Shown here: piece after piece, positions 27,310-35,505 of the stretch
Layout of the letters: the number at the start of each line of letters is the position of its first letter
Position numbering within the stretch: position 1 is the stretch's first letter
From: Glaciecola sp047250385
Lineage (GTDB): Bacteria > Pseudomonadota > Gammaproteobacteria > Enterobacterales > Alteromonadaceae
Assembly (NCBI RefSeq): GCF_047250385.1
Contig: NZ_JBLBVM010000042.1
Location: 1 to 64,000, forward strand
Length of the DNA stretch: 64,000 bases
Direction of reading: 5' to 3'
Position numbers and translations under genes: made by a program
The notes under the pieces: model-generated
The model's input: the letters and a program-made list of their open reading frames with translations, nothing else
Databases searched by the model: none
What the model was told of the DNA's origin: nothing

Positions 27310-28071
27310 TTACGCTTTTGAAGAACAGGTTTTGCAATCTGGCAAAGGATTGACTTTAAAGTTCTCCCAACTCGAATTCATCGCATCAAATACTTGCAGT
27401 TTGTTGACTGCTGGCTCGCCAAATTCAGTCAAAATTTTAATTGCCTCATTTGCTTGCGTAGCGCCCACAATGCCTACAACCGGCGACATTACCCCCGACT
27501 CCACGCAACTTAAATTCTGCTCACCAAAAAAATGGCTAACACAGCGATAACAAGCCGTTTTACGCTCAGGAATAACACAAAACACCTGCCCTTCCATTCT
27601 TATCGCAGCGCCCGACACCAGAGGTTTGTTGTTTTGATAACACAGGTCGTTCAACAAATTTCTCGTTTCCAAATTGTCCGTACAATCCAACATAAGATCA
27701 TGTTCGCTCACAAGTACGTTCAGTTCTTCTGCTGAAAGCCTGCGGTCCACCGTGTTAATGTCGACAAAGTGATTAATGTTACTCAATGTACGCTTTGCTG
27801 AATCGACTTTCTTCTCGCCTATGCTGTTCTCAAAATGAAGCACCTGGCGTTGTAAATTGGTTGATTCAACAATATCGTCGTCAACAATGGTGATTTTACC
27901 TATACCCGCTGCAACTAAGTACTGTGATGCTGCGCACCCCAAGCCACCGGCACCAATCATCAATATACTGCTGTTAATAAGAATTTCCTGCTTGTCCAAG
28001 TCGAAGCCAGAAAGTAGTATCTGACGGCTATATCGTAAAGCTTGTGGTGTAGAGAGTGTTTTGTATTTCAT
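27310..28071 (-). CDS. moeB: Molybdopterin-synthase adenylyltransferase (MoeB)
   Basis: MoeB adenylates the C-terminal Gly-Gly of MoaD so that it can be sulfurated for molybdopterin synthesis. The 253-residue protein has the ThiF/E1 fold with ATP-binding GAGGLGC (about 41-47), DDDIVESTNLQRQ, and Arg/Asp positions in LDCTDNLETR. The structural zinc cysteines are in CYRC and CKTC. Its partner MoaD is encoded at 32179 in the same block. It is transcribed away from the porin gene. Confidence 0.93.
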   Translation of the reverse strand: MKYKTLSTPQALRYSRQILLSGFDLDKQEILINSSILMIGAGGLGCAASQYLVAAGIGKITIVDDDIVESTNLQRQVLHFENSIGEKKVDSAKRTLSNINHFVDINTVDRRLSAEELNVLVSEHDLMLDCTDNLETRNLLNDLCYQNNKPLVSGAAIRMEGQVFCVIPERKTACYRCVSHFFGEQNLSCVESGVMSPVVGIVGATQANEAIKILTEFGEPAVNKLQVFDAMNSSWENFKVNPLPDCKTCSSKA

Positions 28072-28208
28072 CTAATTTTCTAATCTGTACTCATTATTGA
28101 CTTGAAGAACATACGTGCATTCAGGTGTGATACTTTTTTCATTTTAATCTAGGTTTTATCCTCTGTGAATTTTGTACCACTAGTGAATTATTATCGCAAT
28201 GCCTCCTA

Positions 28209-28302
28209 AGTGGTAGATATATCTATCACGATAATCTCAAATCAAATCAATATTGGTATCCCGTTGTTTTATAAACTATTTTTCAATTTCCTCTTGTATA
28301 AT
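28209..28302 (+). promoter_or_regulatory. Porin promoter region with palindrome and NarL-like heptamer
   Basis: A perfect palindrome TAGATATATCTA lies at 28214-28225, overlapping AGTGGTA (28209-28215), a one-mismatch NarL heptamer. A consensus TATAAT -10 box lies at 28297-28302, about 30 bp before the porin ATG. No good -35 is present, as expected for an activated promoter. Confidence 0.4.
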
Positions 28303-28333
28303 AAAGCCAGTTATTTATCTTAGGAAGAATATT

Positions 28334-29536
28334 ATGAAAACACGTTTAGCAATGTTCATCGCCGCTACATTAGGTGCCAGCGCAATGATTTCAGGGCAAG
28401 CCTTCGCGGAAGAATCCACTCTAAAGGCTCTACAAGATGCGGTCACAAACGGCAGTACTGATTTATCGATGCGCTATCGCTTTGAACGAGTAGACCAAGA
28501 CAATATCGATAAAACAGCAAACGCATCCACATTGCTAACTCGCTTGAGCTTTACAAGCGCAGATGTGAAAGGTTTTTACACTGTACTTGAAGTGGATAAT
28601 ATCAGCTCAATTGGTAACGAAAACTATAACAGCACCGTAAATGGCCACACACAATATCCTGTTGTTGCTGACCCAACTTTAACAGAAGTAAATCAAGCCT
28701 ATGTTGGCTACAAAAATGAAGATTTTGAATTATCTTTTGGTCGCCAACGCATCAATCACAACGATCAACGTTTTGTGGGTGGCGTAGCATGGCGGCAGAA
28801 CGAACAGACTTTTGATGCATACCGCTTACAATATGGTAGTAAAGATAGCGTTAAAATCGACTACAGCTATGTTTACAATGTGAATCGAATTTTTGGACCT
28901 GATAGCGCCAACTCCGATCTAGCAGGTAATCTGCACCTACTCAATGTGACTTACCCTGTAAACAAGGGTCATAAACTTGCTGCTTTCGTTTATGAATTAG
29001 ATTTTGATACAGCCGCAGGCATTTCTACGCGCACAATGGGTATTAGCTACGACGGTAGTGTTTCCAAAGTGAAAGTACATGCTGCCTTTGCGAATCAGTC
29101 CGACACTGGAAATAATCCTACTGACTTTTCCGCACAATATCTGGCCTTAGAATTAGGTACTCAATTAAAAGCGGTCAACCTTGGTATCGGTTACGAATCA
29201 TTGGGGAGTGATAGCGGCGTTGGATTTAGTACGCCTCTAGCTACTTTGCACAAATTCCAAGGTTTTACTGATAAGTTCCTTGGCACTCCAGCAAACGGGG
29301 TCAATGACCTATATGTTAAAGCTTCAGGCAAAGTTGGTAAGTTAGCACTCACTGCAATTTATCATCAACTAGAATCTGATACTGGCTCAATTGACTACGG
29401 CACAGAGTTGGATCTTATTGCTAAGTACCCAGTGGCTGATAAAGTTGGGCTTATGGTCAAGTTTGCAAACTACAGCGCTGACGACTTTTCAGTCGATACA
29501 AATAAAATATGGGGTATGCTGACATTCAAGTTCTAG
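28334..29536 (+). CDS. Outer-membrane porin-like beta-barrel protein
   Basis: This 400-residue protein has a signal peptide (MKTRLAMFIAATLGASAMISGQAFA, cut after AFA). The ATG at 28334 has the ribosome site TAGGAAGAATATT, so the upstream 27-codon extension is rejected. Alternating beta strands fill the mature part (LSFGRQRINHNDQRFVGG, VGLMVKFANYSADDF). It ends with an aromatic residue (MLTFKF), the insertion signal of outer-membrane barrels. Many Alteromonadales porin-like proteins share this layout. Its place amid Mo-cofactor and nitrate genes suggests it could pass anions, but that is inference. Confidence 0.8.
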   Translation: MKTRLAMFIAATLGASAMISGQAFAEESTLKALQDAVTNGSTDLSMRYRFERVDQDNIDKTANASTLLTRLSFTSADVKGFYTVLEVDNISSIGNENYNSTVNGHTQYPVVADPTLTEVNQAYVGYKNEDFELSFGRQRINHNDQRFVGGVAWRQNEQTFDAYRLQYGSKDSVKIDYSYVYNVNRIFGPDSANSDLAGNLHLLNVTYPVNKGHKLAAFVYELDFDTAAGISTRTMGISYDGSVSKVKVHAAFANQSDTGNNPTDFSAQYLALELGTQLKAVNLGIGYESLGSDSGVGFSTPLATLHKFQGFTDKFLGTPANGVNDLYVKASGKVGKLALTAIYHQLESDTGSIDYGTELDLIAKYPVADKVGLMVKFANYSADDFSVDTNKIWGMLTFKF

Positions 29537-29559
29537 GATGAAACCGTTTTAGAACACCA

Positions 29560-29593
29560 ACTCAGTTAGCTTGCAGTACGCGGTTAACTGAGT
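29560..29593 (+). terminator. Hairpin after the porin gene
   Basis: ACTCAGTTA and TAACTGAGT form a nine-pair stem with a 16-base loop, 24 bp past the porin stop. No T-tract follows, so it may stabilise the 3' end rather than terminate. Confidence 0.45.
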
Positions 29594-29840
29594 GCTGCCT
29601 CGCAAAGAAATCGTATGAACCGCAAATAAGCTGCATGGATTAGCTATAAAGTATCTACTCCCTAGTGAGTATCCCTTCAGCGCAATAACAAATTACCTTG
29701 TTATGGTTCACACTTAACTAATAGCAAAACTCCGAGCTTATTTTCCTAAAGTGTTCATTCATCTCTATGGAACATAAGCCGCAGTAGCTCTCAATAAATT
29801 AAGCTTGCTAAACATTCGCAAACGATACCGATATTGATAG

Positions 29841-29912
29841 TTCACTGCCCGGTTAGCCCGAGAAATCAGCTAGCCGCCCGACGAGTATTATCCTCGACAA
29901 TTGGAAAGGTGT
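29841..29912 (+). promoter_or_regulatory. Candidate Moco riboswitch before moaA
   Basis: The 80 bp before moaA fold well. GGTTAGC pairs with GCTAGCC (29851-29857 with 29869-29875) and CGAG pairs with CTCG (29882-29885 with 29892-29895). The sequence starts TTCACTGCCC, has AGCCGCCCGA in the middle, and ends GGAAAGGTG, which is also the ribosome site. These features fit my memory of the Moco RNA motif in front of gammaproteobacterial moaA genes. The rest of the gap (29594-29840) shows nothing I recognise. Confidence 0.55.
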
Positions 29913-29916
29913 TTAC

Positions 29917-30891
29917 GTGGAATTACAAGATACATTTGGCAGAAAATTTAAATATCTGCGGCTCTCAATTACTGAATTGTGTAATTTTAGGTGTAACTAC
30001 TGTCTACCCAACGGGAATGATTGTGACACACCAACAACAGGGCTCAGCCTCCATCAAATTAGTACCTTAGTGAGTGCGTTTGCACGAATGGGGACTACCA
30101 AAATTCGCATCACTGGCGGTGAGCCTGCGTTACGAAAAGATTTGTGTGACATTATTGCACTGTGTAAGCAGACCGAAGGCATTGAAAAAGTGGCACTAAC
30201 AACCAATGCTTTTCGCTTGAATAAAGATGCGCAGAAATATAAAGATGCAGGTTTAGACGCACTTAATGTGAGCGCTGACAGTTTAGATCCTAGAATGTTT
30301 GCAGCTATTACCGGCAAGCAAAAACTAGAAGATATATTGGAAGGTGTTGATGCCGCAATTCAGGCTGGTATCCAAACTGTGAAGTTTAATACCGTGATGT
30401 TGAAGCAGTTTAATTACAAAGAACTCAACAGCTTTTTCGAGTATTTGAAGCAACATCCCGTCACTTGGCGCTTTATTGAGTTAATGCAAACTGGCGATAA
30501 CAAATCTTTTTTTGCACACAACCACGTTGCTGGCGAGTCCATTAAAGAATTGCTTCTTGAGAATGGTTGGGAACGCATCATAAGAGGCAAAGATGCTGGG
30601 CCGGCACAAGAATTCACGCATAGTGATTACCTTGGCAATATCGGCTTGATCATGCCCTACAGCAAAGATTTTTGTGACACCTGTAATCGCTTAAGAGTGT
30701 CATCTCAGGGTAAGTTACATTTGTGTTTGTTTGCCGATGAAGGGCAAGACATTCTGCCTTTACTTGAAAGTGGTGATATTGATGCAACAGTTGAAGCAAT
30801 TAGTCGCCATGTACAAACGAAGAAAGGCACGCACTTTTTGCAAGACGGCTATACAGGCGCGACTAAGCAATTAGCAATGTTAGGTGGTTAG
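29917..30891 (+). CDS. moaA: GTP 3',8-cyclase MoaA (molybdenum cofactor synthesis)
   Basis: MoaA is a radical-SAM enzyme that makes the first intermediate of molybdopterin from GTP. The 324-residue protein has the N-terminal cluster motif CNFRCNYC (Cys at about 22, 26 and 29), the SAM-binding ITGGEPALRKD, and the C-terminal second cluster CDTCNRLR plus LHLC. It ends LAMLGG, the family's Gly-Gly tail. The start is a GTG directly after the riboswitch-like leader (GGAAAGGTGTTTAC-GTG). It heads the run moaA-mobA-moaB-moaD-moaE. MoaC, needed for the next reaction, is not in the window. Confidence 0.96.
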   Translation: MELQDTFGRKFKYLRLSITELCNFRCNYCLPNGNDCDTPTTGLSLHQISTLVSAFARMGTTKIRITGGEPALRKDLCDIIALCKQTEGIEKVALTTNAFRLNKDAQKYKDAGLDALNVSADSLDPRMFAAITGKQKLEDILEGVDAAIQAGIQTVKFNTVMLKQFNYKELNSFFEYLKQHPVTWRFIELMQTGDNKSFFAHNHVAGESIKELLLENGWERIIRGKDAGPAQEFTHSDYLGNIGLIMPYSKDFCDTCNRLRVSSQGKLHLCLFADEGQDILPLLESGDIDATVEAISRHVQTKKGTHFLQDGYTGATKQLAMLGG

Positions 30892-30935
30892 GCTCAAACT
30901 CGTTTTTGAGTTTACTAAAAAAACGGAAGCGTATT

Positions 30936-31568
30936 ATGAACTTGAGTCAGTACGGTATAAAAAACGGTAAAAAAACGATCGGTGTAGTGCTTGCTGGCGG
31001 TCGTTCTTCACGTATGGGTAAAGACAAAGCCTTATTGCAAATCGACTCAGATTCGATGATCACTAGAACACGCCGCACTCTTGAGAAGACCTCTACAGCA
31101 AAAGTGTTTGTGAGTCGAAACGATGGCAACGAGGAGCATATGGCGGATTTAATTCCTAATAAAGGTCCTTTATCTGGTATTCATAGTATGGCTCATAGAT
31201 TTCCGAACTGTAATCTGCTTGTCGTTCCCGTCGATTTGCCACTGCTTGACGCTAACACGCTACAACAACTCATTGATAGTGGCGAACAGAATCAGAGCAA
31301 CGCAAGGTTCGACACCGACAATTTACCTCTTTTTATTAACAACACACCGCACTTTAGACAAGCTCTTGATTATACATTGAAGTTTGCTGAGTGTTTATCC
31401 GTTGGAAAGTTTTGCTCCCAACTTCCTTTAGTGGAATTGGAGAACTCAGTCGCATCCAAGATGTTTAATGCCAATACCCCAGAACAGTGGCAATTCGCGA
31501 TGCAGCAATTTGCAAATAATCCAACAACTAACAAGCCCATTGAGAAAATGTATGAGTCATTCAAATAA
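30936..31568 (+). CDS. mobA: Molybdenum cofactor guanylyltransferase (MobA)
   Basis: MobA links GMP to Mo-molybdopterin to form the bis-MGD cofactor that NarG uses. The 210-residue protein has the nucleotidyltransferase signature LAGGRSSRMGKDKALL (about residues 18-33), IPNKGPLSGI, and the metal-binding VPVDLPLL. The ATG at 30936 has the ribosome site CGGAAGCGTATT, and a TTG ten codons earlier is rejected. Its end overlaps the moaB start by 17 bp. Confidence 0.93.
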   Translation: MNLSQYGIKNGKKTIGVVLAGGRSSRMGKDKALLQIDSDSMITRTRRTLEKTSTAKVFVSRNDGNEEHMADLIPNKGPLSGIHSMAHRFPNCNLLVVPVDLPLLDANTLQQLIDSGEQNQSNARFDTDNLPLFINNTPHFRQALDYTLKFAECLSVGKFCSQLPLVELENSVASKMFNANTPEQWQFAMQQFANNPTTNKPIEKMYESFK

Positions 31569-32094
31569 AGTTTTTGTCCCCTTGAACATAGCCGTGCTTA
31601 CCATTTCCGATACTCGTGATTCAAGCACGGACACATCTGGTGAATATTTAGCTTCAAGTGCAAGTGAGCAAGGTCATGCCATTGCAAGGCGCGATATTGT
31701 TATCGACGATATTTACCGTATTAGAGCAGTGGTGTCCGACTATATTGCTGATCCCGATATACAAGCTATTCTAATTACAGGCGGCACAGGTTTTACCCAT
31801 CGTGACTCAACGCCCGAAGCAGTTACTCCATTATTTGATAAAGAAGTTGAGGGCTTTGGTGAATTGTTCAGGTATCTGAGTTTTCAAGAGATTGGTACCT
31901 CGACTATTCAATCAAGAGCCGTTTCAGGTTTAGCAAATAACACCGTTATTTTCTGTGTGCCTGGTTCAACTGGCGCATGCAAAACTGCTTGGCAAGGCAT
32001 TATTAAGGCACAACTTGATGGCGCACAAGGGCCATGTAATTTTGTGCCGCATTTAAAAGCCAATGTTGATCTTTGCGCAAGTCGAACACAATAA
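31552..32094 (+). CDS. moaB: Molybdenum cofactor biosynthesis protein MoaB
   Basis: MoaB/Mog-type proteins adenylate molybdopterin before molybdenum insertion. This 180-residue protein contains LTISDTRDSSTDTSG, the substrate-site TGGTGFTHRDSTPEAV, and PGSTGACKTAW with the C-terminal HLKAN. ATG 31552 gives the family start, and the upstream 28-codon extension lies inside mobA and is rejected. The 17-bp overlap with mobA suggests coupled translation. Confidence 0.93.
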   Translation: MSHSNKVFVPLNIAVLTISDTRDSSTDTSGEYLASSASEQGHAIARRDIVIDDIYRIRAVVSDYIADPDIQAILITGGTGFTHRDSTPEAVTPLFDKEVEGFGELFRYLSFQEIGTSTIQSRAVSGLANNTVIFCVPGSTGACKTAWQGIIKAQLDGAQGPCNFVPHLKANVDLCASRTQ

Positions 32095-32178
32095 AATACT
32101 ACGAAGTGACATAACGCAGGTGCGAGCCAGACTTTTTATTCAAAGTCATTTGCTATAGCAGTCATTAGGAGAAGGAAG

Positions 32179-32424
32179 ATGATTCATATTAGGTTTTTTG
32201 CAAGTTTACGCGAACGTCTAGGCTCTGCGTCAATGAATTTTGAATACGCGGGCGAGCAAACTGTGTCACAATTACTATCAGAGCTATATGAAAAAAGTGA
32301 TAACTTGCTGATGTTAAAAGAGCAAGATGTCATGGTTGCCGTCAATCAGACGCTATGCGGCCATGAGGCAAGAATTAATGACGGAGACGAAATTGCATTT
32401 TTCCCTCCGGTAACTGGTGGCTGA
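32179..32424 (+). CDS. moaD: Molybdopterin synthase small subunit MoaD
   Basis: This 81-residue ubiquitin-like sulfur carrier contains the beta-grasp start IRFFASLRERLG and ends FFPPVTGG. Its C-terminal Gly-Gly becomes a thiocarboxylate after MoeB action. The ATG has the ribosome site AGGAGAAGGAAG. The end overlaps or abuts moaE. An 84-bp gap separates it from moaB. Confidence 0.95.
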   Translation: MIHIRFFASLRERLGSASMNFEYAGEQTVSQLLSELYEKSDNLLMLKEQDVMVAVNQTLCGHEARINDGDEIAFFPPVTGG

Positions 32425-32425
32425 C

Positions 32426-32911
32426 ATGATTTCCGTTCAGGAAGAAGATTTCGATCATTGCAACGAGTACAAGTTTTTAAAAGATAATGCTGACAGTGAC
32501 GGCGCTATTGTCACGTTTACGGGCTTAGTTCGCGACTTCAATGTCGATGGCTCGGTATCCAGTGTATTTATAGAGCACTATCCGGGCATGACAGAAAAAT
32601 CCTTAATGGATATATGCTCAAAAGCGAAAAAACGCTGGACCTTAGGGCAAATAAGAATCATACATCGCGTGGGTCTTATTGAAGCATCCGAACAGATTGT
32701 TTTTGTTGGTGTTACATCAAAACATCGAAACAATGCATTTGAGGCCACTCAGTTTATTATGGATTATCTAAAATCAGATGCGCCATTGTGGAAACAAGAA
32801 GGCACTTCAAACGGAATGAAGTGGGTTGAGGCTAAAAAGTCTGATGAAAAAGCGAAGGCACGTTGGTCAGGTGATAATTCAGCGACTTGGGCGAGTCCAA
32901 ATAAAGACTAG
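32426..32911 (+). CDS. moaE: Molybdopterin synthase large subunit MoaE
   Basis: MoaE, with MoaD, inserts the two dithiolene sulfurs to form molybdopterin. The 161-residue protein contains DGAIVTFTGLVRD, IEHYPGMTEKSL, IIHRVGLIE, HRNNAFEATQFIMDYLKSDAPLWKQE and the catalytic-type Lys/Arg residues there. ATG 32426 is used here, while a GTG at 32417 overlapping the moaD stop is an alternative. Its 3' end overlaps the convergent DUF454 gene by 33 bp. Confidence 0.94.
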   Translation: MISVQEEDFDHCNEYKFLKDNADSDGAIVTFTGLVRDFNVDGSVSSVFIEHYPGMTEKSLMDICSKAKKRWTLGQIRIIHRVGLIEASEQIVFVGVTSKHRNNAFEATQFIMDYLKSDAPLWKQEGTSNGMKWVEAKKSDEKAKARWSGDNSATWASPNKD

Positions 32912-33250
32912 TACACAAAGCATAACGATGACTATTGTGACTTGTATCAGCAAATTTTGTATCTTAAAAAACAAAGGATATGAAACAAGTAAAAGCATCG
33001 TTATTGTTGCTACCCACTTCGTCCTTAATTTGATTACCCCGTTTTGCTCCCAATCCTTAATGATCGGCCCCATATACTTGTTCGCCATCAACTTGCGATG
33101 AATAAGTGGTGAGCTTTTGGAAAAGCAAAAGGCGGCAAGCAGCACAAATGGAGTTGTTGGAAGTAAAGGCAGCACAATACCAATAAGTCCCAAAAGCAGT
33201 GAAAGCCAGCCTAAGGCTATTAATGTGTAACGTTCAATCACTGGCTTCAT
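32879..33250 (-). CDS. DUF454 (YbaN-like) inner membrane protein
   Basis: This 123-residue protein has three to four helices and the family features WLSLLLGLIGIVLPLLPTTPF, LLAAFCFSKSSP, and W-x-x-NGVI. The role is unknown across the family. It is convergent with moaE (33 bp overlap) and lies 24 bp downstream of moeA on the same strand, so it may be the last gene of a narL-moeA-DUF454 operon. Confidence 0.88.
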   Translation of the reverse strand: MKPVIERYTLIALGWLSLLLGLIGIVLPLLPTTPFVLLAAFCFSKSSPLIHRKLMANKYMGPIIKDWEQNGVIKLRTKWVATITMLLLVSYPLFFKIQNLLIQVTIVIVMLCVLVFIWTRPSR

Positions 33251-33274
33251 AGGTGTAATATTCGCGCCTGATAA

Positions 33275-34513
33275 CTAAACAGAACTAATTATGTTAGTAA
33301 ATGGGAGTATGTGTACAATTTCACCTTCATTCACTTTACCCCTCTCATTTTCAAGCACGGCATAACAGTTACTCTGCCTAAAACAGGAGAGGACGCCCGA
33401 ACTTTGTGAACCAGTAGTTTCAACGTTTAATTCACCGTTTTCGTTAACAAAGTAAAATGCTCGTTGATAGTCAGTTCTTCCCGGTCTCTTTCGAAAAGGG
33501 GTAGCAGCAATCGCTGGAAGAAGGTCCACTTTCTTAGTTTTACAACCAGCTAAATAAGCCAATGCTGGCGCAGCAATTTGATCGAAGGTCACAGCAGAAG
33601 AAACTGGATTGCCAGGCAATCCGAAGAAGATACTGTTTGGTAAGCTGCCAAACGCGAGCGGTTTTCCCGGTTTTATTGCGAGCTTCCAAAAATCGATGCT
33701 GCCATATTCTTCCAATATCTCTCGTGTATAATCGGCTTCACCTACCGACACCCCCCCGCTAGTTACTACGCAATCAGCGAGTGCATTCGCTTGTTCAAAT
33801 GCGGCTCTAATTTGATCTTTACTATCAGGGATGATGCCCAAGTCGAACACTTCTGCGCCTAACTTAGATAACATCGCTACTAGCATTGGACGGTTTGTAT
33901 CAAATATTCTATCGTCACGAGGGGTATTTCCGACAGCAAGCAGTTCATCGCCCGTGGAAAATACTGCGACTTTCAATTGACGAAAAACAGGAACGCTAGC
34001 AAAGCCTAGTGAAGCGAGTAAGCCAATATCAATGGGTGATATTCTTGCACCCGCTTGAAGCACTACCGCACCTTTTTTAATGTCGTCACCCGCGGGACGG
34101 ATGGCGTCACCCATACTCGCCTTCAGAAAGGTGATCTCTAGTTCGTTAGCACTGGTGTTCTCTTGCATAACCACTGTGTCAGCGCCTGTAGGAATTTCGG
34201 CTCCCGTCATGATGCGTACACATTCGCCCGCCTTAATTTCCCCTTCAAAACTGTTGCCAGCCAAGCTCTTACCGACTTGCTTTAAGGTTTTTGATTGCAA
34301 AAAATCAGCATACCTAAGGGCATAGCCGTCCATTGCTGAATTGTCATATGCAGGCACATTAATAGGGGAAATGATGTCTTGAGCAATCACGCGATCGAGT
34401 GCGTCACTCAATGGGCATTGTGTTACTTCGGAAATAGGGCTTATGGTGTCCCTAATCATTTCCATCGCATGCTCTATCGGCATCAACCCTGGTGCATCAC
34501 AAGCGCAATTCAT
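33275..34513 (-). CDS. moeA: Molybdopterin molybdenumtransferase MoeA
   Basis: MoeA inserts molybdenum into adenylated molybdopterin. The 412-residue protein has VPAYDNSAMDGYALR near residue 55, the MPT-binding TGAEIPTGADTVV, the active-site GGVSVGEADY and LPGNPVSS. The C-terminal domain ends about residue 410. Its ATG lies 3 bp after the narL stop, with GGAAAC upstream, so narL and moeA are co-transcribed. This links Mo-cofactor insertion to the nitrate response. Confidence 0.96.
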   Translation of the reverse strand: MNCACDAPGLMPIEHAMEMIRDTISPISEVTQCPLSDALDRVIAQDIISPINVPAYDNSAMDGYALRYADFLQSKTLKQVGKSLAGNSFEGEIKAGECVRIMTGAEIPTGADTVVMQENTSANELEITFLKASMGDAIRPAGDDIKKGAVVLQAGARISPIDIGLLASLGFASVPVFRQLKVAVFSTGDELLAVGNTPRDDRIFDTNRPMLVAMLSKLGAEVFDLGIIPDSKDQIRAAFEQANALADCVVTSGGVSVGEADYTREILEEYGSIDFWKLAIKPGKPLAFGSLPNSIFFGLPGNPVSSAVTFDQIAAPALAYLAGCKTKKVDLLPAIAATPFRKRPGRTDYQRAFYFVNENGELNVETTGSQSSGVLSCFRQSNCYAVLENERGKVNEGEIVHILPFTNIISSV

Positions 34514-34516
34514 AGC

Positions 34517-35170
34517 TTAGTTTCCGTTTTGATGATTAACCATCCACACCGCAGCTTCCACGCGTGAACGAAGGTTAAGTTTTTTCAAGAAGTGTTTAAC
34601 ATGTACTTTGACCGTGCCGTCGGAGATGTCGAGTTCGCGCGCAATGAGTTTATTGCTCATACCTTTGGCGATAAGTTTGAGTATTTCCAATTCTCGGCTA
34701 GTTAAACTGGCTAATGCGCGGCTACCCGCTCTTTCTGGTTTTCTTAATGCAGTGGCGAGAATTTCGGTCAGTTTTGCACTCATCACCATTTTACCCAAAG
34801 CAGCTTCACGTAATTTAATGATGAGCTCATCTGGGTCCATGTCTTTCAGTAAATAGCCATCTGCGCCAGAGCGAATAGCTTCTACAACATCTTCATCGTT
34901 ATCCGATACGGTTAACATGATGATGCGAGAGTCCACACCCTTGTCGCGCATTATCTTAAGTGTTTCTAAACCGTCCATACCTTGCATGTTCAAATCAAGC
35001 GTAATTAGGTCGGGTTGTAATTCAAGCGCGAGTGCAATAGCTTCTTGGCCTGAACTCGCCTCACCTACTACATTTAGATCGTCCTCAAAAGATAATAATT
35101 GATTCAAACCTTTTCGCAGAAGTGGGTGATCATCTACCATCATGATAGTGGCGGGTTGGTCTTGAAACAT
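34517..35170 (-). CDS. narL: Nitrate/nitrite response regulator NarL
   Basis: NarL is the DNA-binding response regulator phosphorylated by NarX. Starting at ATG 35170 the protein has 217 residues (E. coli 216). It has PATIMMVDDHPLL at the front and the phospho-acceptor Asp59 in LITLDLNMQG, the same number as in E. coli. The C-terminal LuxR-type helix-turn-helix contains LTSRELEILKLIAKGMSNKLIA and DGTVKVHVKH. A GGAG eight bases upstream supports this start over an ATG six codons earlier. Its gene is split from narX by about 8 kb and shares an operon with moeA. Confidence 0.95.
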   Translation of the reverse strand: MFQDQPATIMMVDDHPLLRKGLNQLLSFEDDLNVVGEASSGQEAIALALELQPDLITLDLNMQGMDGLETLKIMRDKGVDSRIIMLTVSDNDEDVVEAIRSGADGYLLKDMDPDELIIKLREAALGKMVMSAKLTEILATALRKPERAGSRALASLTSRELEILKLIAKGMSNKLIARELDISDGTVKVHVKHFLKKLNLRSRVEAAVWMVNHQNGN

Positions 35171-35269
35171 CTGGGATTCTCCATACATTAATTTTGTTTG
35201 TGGTTTATCGCATTCGCCACCTTATATGCACAACTATACACGAAGATTCTTGCAAACTATAAATTACTA

Positions 35270-35440
35270 AGAGGTAAGTAAATTACCCCTTAAGTGGTAG
35301 TTGCATTGCTTTGCGTTAACGCCTTTATTCTCATGCTTTACAAGCACATGCACAAGCCTTAATGATTACTAACTATAGTGTTTTCACGCTGTTCGCGTTG
35401 CCTACAATGTCTTTAATTTATACCCATTGATGCAGATTGT
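35270..35440. promoter_or_regulatory. Divergent narL / narK regulatory region
   Basis: A perfect NarL heptamer AGAGGTA lies at 35270-35276. A 7-2-7 site TACCCCT-TA-AGTGGTA (35284-35299), with 13 of 14 consensus positions, follows. A weaker FNR-like TTGATGCAGATTGT (seven of ten) is at 35427-35440, 66 bp before the narK ATG. The gap serves both narL and narK. Confidence 0.55.
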
Positions 35441-35505
35441 TTGTAACGACTAGCTAGACCATAGTGTAAGTAGATTATGCACATTATTTTAATTGGAGAA
35501 AGCGT

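Noticed and set aside
28253..28333. Longer porin start
   Set aside because: The 27-codon extension precedes a clear ribosome site and signal peptide at 28334.
31468..31551. Longer moaB start
   Set aside because: It lies in mobA coding sequence, and the family start is at 31552.
35427..35440. FNR site before narK
   Set aside because: Only seven of ten positions match, so I list it as weak and draw no conclusion.
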